The notes under the pieces: model-generated
Databases searched by the model: none
What the model was told of the DNA's origin: nothing
What the model saw: only the letters and a program-made list of their open reading frames with translations
Program-made: the position numbers and the translations under genes
Origin: Deltaproteobacteria bacterium
GTDB taxonomy: Bacteria; Myxococcota; Kuafuiibacteriia; Kuafuiibacteriales; Kuafuiibacteriaceae
Assembly (NCBI GenBank): GCA_016703535.1
Contig: JADJBV010000002.1
Location: 372,001 to 436,000 of the forward strand
Direction: 5' to 3'
DNA length: 64,000 nt
Part shown: one piece after another, positions 8,980-16,148 of the stretch
How positions within the stretch are numbered: position 1 is the first letter of the stretch
How the letters are laid out: every line of letters starts with the position of its first letter

Positions 8980-9450
8980 GTGCGAAGTTGGGCGGTTTGG
9001 GCCCTCTTGGCCCAGCTTGGGTGTGCCAGCTTGGAGCCGGCCCAGATCCAAACGGCGGGCCGAATGGGCAAACGGGATCAGCTGGAGCGTTGGCTCGCCG
9101 ACGATCGGGCCTGGGTGCGGGAGGAAGCGGCCTTGGCCTTGGCCCTCGATCCTGAAGCGGGTGGTCTCCTCGTCCGGGTCGTGGCCAACGGCGAAGAGTC
9201 GAGTTGGGTCCGGGCGGCGGCGGCCAAGAGCTTGGGTATCGTCGGATCCAAGGACACGGTGGTGCCGCTTTTGTTGGGCATCGCGGCGACCCCCAACGCC
9301 GAACCCGAGCTGAAGTTGGCGGCGATCGAGGCGAGTTGTCGCCTGGGGGGCGCGGAAGCCGTCGCCGGCTTGGCTCCGGTGACCCGCGATGAAGATCTGC
9401 TGGTGGCGGCCGCCGCAGAACGGATGGTGCTCCGGCGATGCGCGCTCTGA
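8980..9450 (+). CDS. Short HEAT-repeat lipoprotein (first gene of operon)
   Basis: 156 residues from GTG, with a short hydrophobic leader ending LLAQLGC, a probable lipoprotein signal. The body is Ala/Leu/Glu-rich with repeated helical pairs of HEAT/PBS-lyase type: WVREEAALALALDPEAG, WVRAAAAKSLGIVGSKDTV, LKLAAIEASCRLGG. HEAT repeats form an alpha solenoid used for protein binding. It overlaps the next gene by 13 nt, and three more genes follow with 4-7 nt overlaps, so it heads an operon of envelope scaffold proteins. No catalytic motif and no specific family recognised. Confidence 0.75.
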   Translation: MRSWAVWALLAQLGCASLEPAQIQTAGRMGKRDQLERWLADDRAWVREEAALALALDPEAGGLLVRVVANGEESSWVRAAAAKSLGIVGSKDTVVPLLLGIAATPNAEPELKLAAIEASCRLGGAEAVAGLAPVTRDEDLLVAAAAERMVLRRCAL

Positions 9451-10490
9451 TCACGGTCGGGTGTGTGGCCCTGCTGGGCGCCTGCGCCGTCACCCCGACC
9501 CAGGTGTTGGGCCTGATGGACGCCCGCACCGACGGACAACGGCAAGAGTCGGTGGAGCAAGCGGCCCGGCTGCTCCGGAACAGCGGCCGGCCGGTGCCGG
9601 TGCGGGCCACCGCGGCCAAGGTGATCGGGCGTTTGCGCCAACCGACCGAAGCGGGCGTCGAGGCGCTGAAGAGCGCCTTGCTCGAGACCAGCGCCGATCC
9701 TTTGGTAAGGGCGTGGTCGGCCCACGCCTTGGGGGAGCTGCGCAGCGAAGCCTCTTTGGCGGTGTTGATCGAGGCCCTAAGGGCGCCGCTCGATCCGATG
9801 ACCTTCGAACAGGTGTTGGAGGGCTTGGCCAAACACTTCGTCTTGCTCGGGCGGGACTCGCGTCGGGTGGTCGAGGTGGTGGAAGGGATGATCTACGCCA
9901 CCGGCAACCAGCCCCGGGAGGCGCCCGCGATCTACGATGTGCTCGGCGCCAAGACCCGAACGGTGGAGGTCAACATCGAGGTCTTGGCCCGGGCGGTGGA
10001 GGCCGCTGGCACCGGCAGCGCCGAAAGTCGGGCCGCCTTGTATCAGGCCCAAAGTGAGCTCTTGATCAAGTTGGAGGAGAGCCGTGCCGAGATCGAGGCG
10101 GGCCCGGCGGCGTGGCAGGGCCGGATCAGCGAAGCGGTGCGCCAGTCTCAACGGACACTTTTGGTGCCCGAGCCGCGGCTCACGCGTTTGGTGTTGTTGG
10201 GCATGGGCCGGATCGGGGGCTCGCCGGAGTTGGGTCGGCCGGTGGCCGAGGTCCTGACCCCCGATCAACGTTTGTTGCCCCGGCTCCTCGAGCCCGGCCT
10301 GGCCTTGAGCGCGGCCTGGACCTTGGGGCGCCTGGAGCTCCAGAGCGTGACCTTACGCCGCAGTTTGGATCGCGATTTTTTGGCTCAAAACCCGGGCCGC
10401 CCCGTGTTGCGCCTGGTCGCCGACCTTGGTGCCAGCGCCGGTGAACCCGACGGATTGCAACGTATCTTGCGTTTGGGGGCCGAGCCGTGA
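9438..10490 (+). CDS. HEAT-repeat lipoprotein
   Basis: 350 residues. The signal peptide and lipobox are clear (VALLGACAV). The mature part carries several HEAT-like helical hairpins, for example VRATAAKVIGRLRQP and VRAWSAHALGELRSEASL, then a longer helical region with an ELLIKLEESRAEIEAG coiled stretch around residues 200-215. The start overlaps the upstream HEAT gene by 13 nt and the stop overlaps the following GTG by 4 nt (GTGA), so translation is likely coupled across the operon. An imperfect copy of the recurrent dyad (GCAAC-N4-CTTGC) lies at 10457. Function unknown; a binding scaffold at the outer membrane or periplasm is inferred. Confidence 0.78.
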   Translation: MRALITVGCVALLGACAVTPTQVLGLMDARTDGQRQESVEQAARLLRNSGRPVPVRATAAKVIGRLRQPTEAGVEALKSALLETSADPLVRAWSAHALGELRSEASLAVLIEALRAPLDPMTFEQVLEGLAKHFVLLGRDSRRVVEVVEGMIYATGNQPREAPAIYDVLGAKTRTVEVNIEVLARAVEAAGTGSAESRAALYQAQSELLIKLEESRAEIEAGPAAWQGRISEAVRQSQRTLLVPEPRLTRLVLLGMGRIGGSPELGRPVAEVLTPDQRLLPRLLEPGLALSAAWTLGRLELQSVTLRRSLDRDFLAQNPGRPVLRLVADLGASAGEPDGLQRILRLGAEP

Positions 10491-11908
10491 GGTGGATCTT
10501 CGTCCTCTTGTTCTGCGCGGCGTGTGCGCGGCTCGAGCCACCGCCGGCGCCGCCCGTCACCCAACTCGACGGCCTCTACGCCTCGGCCAAAGGAGGGGTG
10601 GTCCCGCCCAACACGCTGCGGGCCCTCTACGTGGTCCCTCGGGATCTGCCGGGGCTTTCGGTCGAAGATCGGGCGGTGCCTCTCTTCGCCGAGGTCGCGG
10701 TGTTGGACGACAACGGGATCCTCTATCTCAACGACGGGCTCCATGACGCCTCACCCCCCGTGTATTTGCGCGGCAAGTTGGCCAAAAGCGCCATCGAGCT
10801 GAGCTCACCCCACGGCGAGTTTTCCGGTGAACAGCGGCTCTACACGCCGATCCGGGACGTCCTCGGCACCTTGGACACCGGCCTGCAGGTGGACGTCCGG
10901 GTCGGCGCACTCAGCGAACGGCTGGTCTTTCGTCCGCTCTACGACGCGGATCGCTACGCACCCTATCGAAAGACCGGTGCGGTCGGGGTGATCGGGCCCG
11001 CTGGCGGTTGGGGTTCGTCGGGTAAAGACGGCAGCGGCGGCGATGACGGCAAAGACGGCAGCGACGGGTCCACCGGCCAGCCGGGCGGCCAAGGCGCCGA
11101 CGGCAAGCCCGGGGGCAACGCCCGGGACGGCGGCGATGGTGGCACCGGTGAAGCAGGAGAGCCGGGGCAACCAGGCCCACGCCTCCACCTCGACATCCGG
11201 CCGATCTACTCCAAGTTTTATCCGGACGAGGAGCTGCTCTTCGTGCGCATCAAGGCCGAATACGCCACGTTCAAAAACGGCCCCGCGGCCAAGGTGGAGG
11301 AGACCAGCTACATCTTTCATCAAGGCCAACGGTTTGTGGTCGCGTCGGTCGGTGGCGACGGTGGTGACGGCGGTCCCGGCGGTGCTGGCGGCGCGGGCGG
11401 GGACGGCGGTGATGGTGGGGACGGTGGTGACGGTGGCGACGGCGGCGACGGCCAAAACAACGATCGAGGCCCTGGCGGTGATGGCGGTGATGGTGGCAAC
11501 GGCGGCAACGGCGCCAAAGGTGGCGGTGGCCGAGACGGCGGCGACGGCGGCGGCGGCGGCCTGGGGGGCCGGGGCGGCGAAGGTGGGGACATCTTCGCGA
11601 CCATCGAGGGATCGGCCGAGTTGACCCGGGCGGTGCGCGGCGCCTTGGTGCTCCAAAGTATTGGCGGTCGCGGCGGCTCGGGCGGGCCCGGCGGTTTTGG
11701 GGGTTCGGCGGGATCGGCCGGTGACGGTGGGGACGGCGGCGACGGGGGCCAAGGTGGCAGTGGTGGTCGCGGCAACCCCCGGGGTCGAGACGGCGCCAGC
11801 GGCACCAAAGGCAAAGACGCGGACGACGGCAAACGTGGCAGCTCGGGCGACAACGGTTATTCGGGGCAAGGTGGATCAGCCGGAGCTCAGGGCGCGACCG
11901 CATGGTGA
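10487..11908 (+). CDS. Gly-rich collagen-like lipoprotein
   Basis: 473 residues from GTG, overlapping the upstream stop by 4 nt. A short hydrophobic leader ends in FCAAC, so it is probably lipidated. After ~160 residues of ordinary sequence come three blocks dominated by G-x-y triplets such as GGDGGDGG, GKDGSDG and GEPGQPGP, at about residues 168-233, 285-365 and 390-470, separated by two ordinary segments (~50 and ~25 residues). The long GGD/GGN runs recall both bacterial collagen-like stalks and Ca-binding glycine-rich domains, but the strict RTX nonapeptide is not seen. It is likely an extended surface or periplasmic structural protein. The DNA is itself highly repetitive (11030-11160, 11350-11590, 11670-11880), making slippage-driven length change likely. 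Confidence 0.75.
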   Translation: MRWIFVLLFCAACARLEPPPAPPVTQLDGLYASAKGGVVPPNTLRALYVVPRDLPGLSVEDRAVPLFAEVAVLDDNGILYLNDGLHDASPPVYLRGKLAKSAIELSSPHGEFSGEQRLYTPIRDVLGTLDTGLQVDVRVGALSERLVFRPLYDADRYAPYRKTGAVGVIGPAGGWGSSGKDGSGGDDGKDGSDGSTGQPGGQGADGKPGGNARDGGDGGTGEAGEPGQPGPRLHLDIRPIYSKFYPDEELLFVRIKAEYATFKNGPAAKVEETSYIFHQGQRFVVASVGGDGGDGGPGGAGGAGGDGGDGGDGGDGGDGGDGQNNDRGPGGDGGDGGNGGNGAKGGGGRDGGDGGGGGLGGRGGEGGDIFATIEGSAELTRAVRGALVLQSIGGRGGSGGPGGFGGSAGSAGDGGDGGDGGQGGSGGRGNPRGRDGASGTKGKDADDGKRGSSGDNGYSGQGGSAGAQGATAW

Positions 11909-13032
11909 AGAACGAGACCCAGATGAAGCGGCTGTTGATCCTTGGACTGTTGTTGGTGGCTTGTCGGGGCGGCGGGACCTCGGCCATCCAGAAGATGGGG
12001 CGAGAACACGACGTCGACGGCCTTTTACTGGCCTGGGACGAGTCCGAGAGCCCGGCCGAGCGGATCGCAGTGATCGATGGCCTGGCCCAAAGCCCCGACG
12101 ACGAACGAGGCCGAACCTTGGTCGAAGCTGCGGTGGTCGATCAACCCGCGCCTGAGGTGCGGGTGGCGGCGGTCCGGGCCTTACCTCGTTACGAAGGGGA
12201 AAAGGTGATCGCCACGTTGATCGGCGCTTTGGGTGATCCGTGGCCGGCGGTGCGTTCCACGGCCCGGGCCGGCCTCGAGTCCAAGTCTCAGGCGGCCCAC
12301 GCCGCGCTCCTCGAGGCCGCGACCCAAAGCAGTCACCACATCGTCCGGGCCACCGCGCTCCAGATCTTGAGCGGCGCGGCCCGCGGGATCGCCGAGATCC
12401 GCCCGTGGGTGGGTCGAGCCTTGGCCGAACAAGCGAAAAAGGACGACGCACCCAACGTTCGTTTGGCGGCGGTCGAGGGCCTGGGCCTCTTGGAGGTGCA
12501 GAGCGCCCGCGGGATCTTGCTGGAGCTCTCCAAGACCGACGCCGACAGCGGCGTGCGGATCGCCGCCGAACGTTCCTTGCAGAAGTTGGGCGATCGACCG
12601 GCCGACGACACCGCGGTGGTGGCGGTGTTGCCGCTTCGGGATGGCAGCGACGGCCGGGATCCGGAGCTGCTCCGACTCGGCCGAGAGCTCAGCGAATATT
12701 TGGCGGCCCGGCTGGCGGGGGCCAAGGTCTGTCAGGTGGTCGATCGGGAGAAGTTGGAGACCGCCTTGGCCGAGCTGAAGAAGGTCGGGCGTTCGGTCTA
12801 CGACGGAGACGCGCCCAACGCTCCGGAGCTCGGGCGTTTCAAGATCGCCAACCAGCTGGTTTATGGCTCGGTGAGCCGGCAAGGACCGGTCTACACCTTG
12901 ATCGTCAACCGCATGGAGGTGGCCACCTTGCAGCTGGTGCCGGGCGCTTCGGCGACGGTCACCGGGTATCGGGCCGATCTCGATCAACTCAAGGTGGAGT
13001 TGGCCGAACGGCTCCTGGCAGGCTTTCGATGA
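11902..13032 (+). CDS. HEAT-repeat plus CsgG/FlgO-like lipoprotein
   Basis: 376 residues from ATG 11902, which overlaps the upstream stop by 7 nt; an internal ATG at 11923 gives a more typical leader (MKRLLILGLLLVAC) and may be the true start. A clear lipobox LLVAC is followed by four or five HEAT hairpins (EVRVAAVRALPRYEGEK, AVRSTARAGLESKS, NVRLAAVEGLGLLEV, GVRIAAERSLQKLGD). From about residue 235 a CsgG/FlgO/TolB-N-like domain follows: AVVAVLPLRDGS, REKLETALAEL, and a GRFKIANQLVYGSVSRQG segment. In CsgG-type proteins this fold oligomerises at the outer membrane. The pairing of a HEAT scaffold with a CsgG-like domain, next to a collagen-like lipoprotein, suggests an envelope assembly. Confidence 0.78.
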   Translation: MVKNETQMKRLLILGLLLVACRGGGTSAIQKMGREHDVDGLLLAWDESESPAERIAVIDGLAQSPDDERGRTLVEAAVVDQPAPEVRVAAVRALPRYEGEKVIATLIGALGDPWPAVRSTARAGLESKSQAAHAALLEAATQSSHHIVRATALQILSGAARGIAEIRPWVGRALAEQAKKDDAPNVRLAAVEGLGLLEVQSARGILLELSKTDADSGVRIAAERSLQKLGDRPADDTAVVAVLPLRDGSDGRDPELLRLGRELSEYLAARLAGAKVCQVVDREKLETALAELKKVGRSVYDGDAPNAPELGRFKIANQLVYGSVSRQGPVYTLIVNRMEVATLQLVPGASATVTGYRADLDQLKVELAERLLAGFR

Positions 13033-13586
13033 TCGTGGTGTTGGCCTTGTGCGGCTTGGCCCAAGCCGAGTTGACCCAACTCCACATCGGCCAAAGTGAA
13101 GGCGACGCCTTGGCCGTGCTGGAACGTCAGGGTGCGGTGGTGCATCGCCTCGGCGCCAGCGACCCTCAGGCGCTGCGGCGCGCCTTGGTCGACGGCCAAC
13201 TGCTGGAGCTCTGGAACCGCTGGGCTTTGACCCCCAAGACCAAAGAGGGCGGCCTGGATCCCCGGGCTTTCGAGCGGATCGCGATCGCGGAGCGGGGCCG
13301 GGATCGTTGGGTGTTGACCTTCTCCCGGGGCGGTTTGACCTCGGCCCTCGGGCGTTATCGGGTGCCGGTCGATCCCAGCGCCGATCCGCCAGGCGGTTGG
13401 TCGCCCCGGCGCCTCGATCCCCTGCGGCGGGCCCTCCAAGCGCTCAAACCCTTTGCCCTGGTGGCGGGGCGACCCGATGGATATGGCAACCTGACCGAGT
13501 GGCGATCCCGGGCGGCCGGTGGCGCGGTGCGGGCCCTCTATCGACCTGGCGACGACGAGCTTTTGGTCTTGCTCGCCGAAGGCTAA
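13029..13586 (+). CDS. Small exported protein of unknown function, last gene of HEAT operon
   Basis: 185 residues; the ATG overlaps the preceding stop in an ATGA arrangement. The N-terminus (MIVVLALCGLAQA) looks like a short signal peptide cleaved after AQA. The mature protein has alternating polar and hydrophobic stretches, a YRVPVDPSADPPGGW linker and a LYRPGDDELLVLL C-terminus. The first mature segment, with IGQSEGDALAVLERQGAVVHRL, has the look of a SmpA/OmlA-like beta-lactamase-inhibitor-type repeat (GxSxxDVLAxLG), but I cannot assign it. Coupled translation with the HEAT-CsgG gene suggests it acts with it. Confidence 0.68.
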   Translation: MIVVLALCGLAQAELTQLHIGQSEGDALAVLERQGAVVHRLGASDPQALRRALVDGQLLELWNRWALTPKTKEGGLDPRAFERIAIAERGRDRWVLTFSRGGLTSALGRYRVPVDPSADPPGGWSPRRLDPLRRALQALKPFALVAGRPDGYGNLTEWRSRAAGGAVRALYRPGDDELLVLLAEG

Positions 13587-13598
13587 GCTCCGAAGCCC
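13584..13598 (+). promoter_or_regulatory. Putative -10 element before the site-2-protease-like gene
   Basis: TAAGCT at 13584-13589, then nine mostly C/G bases, then ATG at 13599. The element overlaps the stop codon of the upstream gene. Confidence 0.28.
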
Positions 13599-14312
13599 AT
13601 GGCCTTCGATCCGCAGATCTTGGCGACCCTCCCGATGTGGCTGGTCGCCTTCCTCTTCTCCTTGACCTGCCATGAGGCCGCCCATGCCCTGGCCGCCAAA
13701 CTCGGCGGCGACCTGACCGCTTACTACGGGGGCCAAGTGTCCCTCGATCCGATCCCCCACATTCGTCGCCATCCCATGGGCACGATCGTCGTCCCGATCC
13801 TCTCGTTCTTCATCAACGGCGGCACCTGGATGATCGGCTGGGGTTCGGCGCCGATGGATCCTCATTGGGCCCACCGACACCCCAAGCGGGCCGCCTGGAT
13901 GGCCGCCGCCGGGCCCGCCGCCAACCTGGTGTTGGTGTTGTTCACCGCGGGCTTGATCCACGTGGGCCTCGCGGCCGGCTGGTTCTCTTCGCCCATCCGC
14001 CCGTCGACCACTGAGATCGTGATGACCGCTCAAGGTGGCAAGACGATCTTCACCATGTTCTTGAGCGTGGTGTTTACGCTCAACCTTTTGTTGGCCACCT
14101 TCAACCTGATGCCGGTGCCGCCGCTGGACGGTCACGGTGTGCTTGGCCTTTTGTTGCCCGACGATCTGGCCCGAAAATGGGCCGAGTGGGCCCGGGATCC
14201 GATGTTCCAGATCGCCGGCTTCGTTTTGGTTTGGAACGGCTTCGCCTACGTGTGGGGGCCCATCTTCCGCGGGGCCCTCAACCTGCTTTATCCCGGCGTC
14301 GTCTACGGATGA
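13599..14312 (+). CDS. Site-2 protease-like (M50 family) membrane metalloprotease
   Basis: 237 residues with about five hydrophobic segments. The zinc motif HExxH is present as CHEAAHALAAKLGGD at residues 25-29, and the second M50 signature NLMPVPPLDGHGVL appears near residue 170, giving the third ligand aspartate. It belongs to the short, domain-less S2P subgroup (no PDZ or CBS domain). In the family such enzymes cleave transmembrane segments of anti-sigma factors or signal peptides. It follows the HEAT operon by 12 bp. Its last 35 bases overlap, antisense, the 3' end of the GH18 gene. Confidence 0.85.
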   Translation: MAFDPQILATLPMWLVAFLFSLTCHEAAHALAAKLGGDLTAYYGGQVSLDPIPHIRRHPMGTIVVPILSFFINGGTWMIGWGSAPMDPHWAHRHPKRAAWMAAAGPAANLVLVLFTAGLIHVGLAAGWFSSPIRPSTTEIVMTAQGGKTIFTMFLSVVFTLNLLLATFNLMPVPPLDGHGVLGLLLPDDLARKWAEWARDPMFQIAGFVLVWNGFAYVWGPIFRGALNLLYPGVVYG

Positions 14313-16038
14313 GCAGGCCCGCCGCGATCCATATATTGAGTGGATTGTTGGTGGTCTGACAATCGCAGCCCCCTTCCGGCTCCGGAGCGTTCACTTCGGG
14401 GAGCGGCGGGATCGGCGCAGGCTCCGGATTTTGCCCAGGTTGGACCTCGAAGTCCCCGACCACCACCACCGGTCGGGTCGGCGTGGGTTCGGGCAACACG
14501 ACACAACCCGGGCTGTCCGGCGCCGGCAAAAAGTCGACCCGCAGCTGGTAGGCCCCCTCCTGCGGGAGGTGATCGTCCACGTAGGAGTCGGCCACCAGGT
14601 AGTAGGTGCCGGCCTGGAGTTCGGCCTGGATCCGAAGGTCGTTGCGGCTCAGGCACTGGTCTTCTCGCGGGCCGCTCAACAGGTGCAGGTCGATGTCCAC
14701 GTCGGGACCATCGTTGACCTCGGCGCTCAGCGTCCCCGGCTCGCAGAGCTCGATCTGGTAGACCCACTCCCGGCCGTACTCTTGCAAGTTGGGTTGACAG
14801 CCATACGCGTTGAAGTAGTTGCTGGGGCCCAAGGTGCTGTTGTTGTCCTCCTGGTAAGGGAACTGGTCGATGATCCGCGGGTGGGCCGCGGTGCCCTCCA
14901 ACGTGGTAGGTGCCGCAGTGAAGTAGCCGTCCAACAGGTCCCAGAGCTCCGGATATCCCTGGTCGTAACCCAAGGCCCAGATCCCGACGCCGCCCAGATC
15001 TTGCTCCAAGATCAGCTGGTATTTGGCGGCCAGGCTCTCTTCGTCGTCGTACCAGTTTTGTCGCCAGGTCCCGCCCTGTTGGTAGCTGTACCAAGCGTTT
15101 TGAGTTTCCGGATCCCACTGGCGCACTCGGCCGCTGGTCACCGCTTGGCGAGAGGCGGCGTAGGTCCGGGAGGTGCCGTCGCCGGTGGTGGCGGCGTGGA
15201 TGGCGCCACTTGCGGTCGGCCACTCTTGCCCGTAGTAGGGCACGCCGAAGACGATCTTGTGGCGGTGTTCGGGCGGCACCAGGCCGGTGTAGTGGGCCAA
15301 GGTCCGCTGCATGGAGATCGACAGGTGAGGGCGCCAAGCAGGCGTCAACTGGAGTGGGCAGTTGGGGCCGGCCTTGCTGCTGCCGCTCCAGTGGTAGCCG
15401 TAGCCCATGATGAAGTAGGCCTCGATCGCCGGCGCCAAGGCGCCCAGGTCGAACTCCCCCGTCCAGTCGACCGCCGGCCCGGCGATGCTGATCCCAGCGT
15501 CCGGGTGCCCCCGAGCGGTCAGCGCGTCCCGCAGCTCCAGGATGAAGGTGGTGAAGCAGTCCCGGGTTCCGTCCAGCAGGCCTTCGAAGTCGACGTTGAT
15601 CCCGTCGGCCCCGCCGGCCTCCATCTCGTCGATCATCACCCGGATCGCCTGGGCCCGCGGACCTGCGTTGCAAGTTAGGTTGCGGATCCCCGAGCCGCTG
15701 AACAAGGTGAAGCTGAGATCGACCCGCACCCCGTGGGCGTGGGCGGCCTCCACGAAGTTGGTGTCGGGCCAACCGTGGCGCGCCGAGATCGTGCCGTCTT
15801 GTTCGATCTCCACCGCGAAGTAGGCCAAGTGGGTGAGCAGATCCCAGCGCAGCTCGTCCCAGGCGTCGACCCAATACGGGTAGTAGCCGTAGACCATCCG
15901 TTGCACCCGCGGCGTTTGGGGCGGCCCCCCGTAGAGGCGTCGTGGTTTGGTGACCGGCGCGGTCCCTTGGTGCTCGAGCAAGGCCGCGGCGTGGGGCGAA
16001 GGGGCGGCCAAGGTCAGGAGCAACAACCCACCGATCAT
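14278..16038 (-). CDS. GH18-family glycoside hydrolase with PPC-like domain and MYXO-CTERM-like tail
   Basis: 586 residues. A short signal peptide (MIGGLLLLTLAAPSPHAAA) precedes a TIM-barrel-type GH18 domain: it begins VYGYYPYWVDAWDEL, has the catalytic DGINVDFEG (DxxDxDxE, glutamate as acid) near residue 150 and an AYFIMGYGYHW strand. The layout resembles spore-cortex or bacterial chitinase-like GH18 proteins; the substrate could be chitin, peptidoglycan or another GlcNAc glycan. A pre-peptidase C-terminal-like beta domain follows at about 410-520 (TLSAEVNDGPDVDIDLHLLS, AGTYYLVADSYV). The last 30 residues contain CDC, a short hydrophobic stretch and five arginines, matching the Cys-hydrophobic-Arg plan of MYXO-CTERM sorting signals, so surface anchoring is expected. 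Confidence 0.86.
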   Translation of the reverse strand: MIGGLLLLTLAAPSPHAAALLEHQGTAPVTKPRRLYGGPPQTPRVQRMVYGYYPYWVDAWDELRWDLLTHLAYFAVEIEQDGTISARHGWPDTNFVEAAHAHGVRVDLSFTLFSGSGIRNLTCNAGPRAQAIRVMIDEMEAGGADGINVDFEGLLDGTRDCFTTFILELRDALTARGHPDAGISIAGPAVDWTGEFDLGALAPAIEAYFIMGYGYHWSGSSKAGPNCPLQLTPAWRPHLSISMQRTLAHYTGLVPPEHRHKIVFGVPYYGQEWPTASGAIHAATTGDGTSRTYAASRQAVTSGRVRQWDPETQNAWYSYQQGGTWRQNWYDDEESLAAKYQLILEQDLGGVGIWALGYDQGYPELWDLLDGYFTAAPTTLEGTAAHPRIIDQFPYQEDNNSTLGPSNYFNAYGCQPNLQEYGREWVYQIELCEPGTLSAEVNDGPDVDIDLHLLSGPREDQCLSRNDLRIQAELQAGTYYLVADSYVDDHLPQEGAYQLRVDFLPAPDSPGCVVLPEPTPTRPVVVVGDFEVQPGQNPEPAPIPPLPEVNAPEPEGGCDCQTTNNPLNIWIAAGLLIRRRRRDKAG

Positions 16039-16148
16039 CGGCGCCAGTATGGGGGTTGGGGCCCCGCCGGTTCATCCCCCAGGAGGCGGTGTGAACCGGA
16101 AGCCACGAACGAGACCGGGGCGCCTCGCCCTCGGGCGGGGGCTTTCGA

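Noticed and set aside
10805..11869. Long antisense open frame over the collagen-like gene
   Set aside because: It is the mirror of the Gly-rich repeats (Ala/Val/Thr-rich repeats); no start signal or motif.
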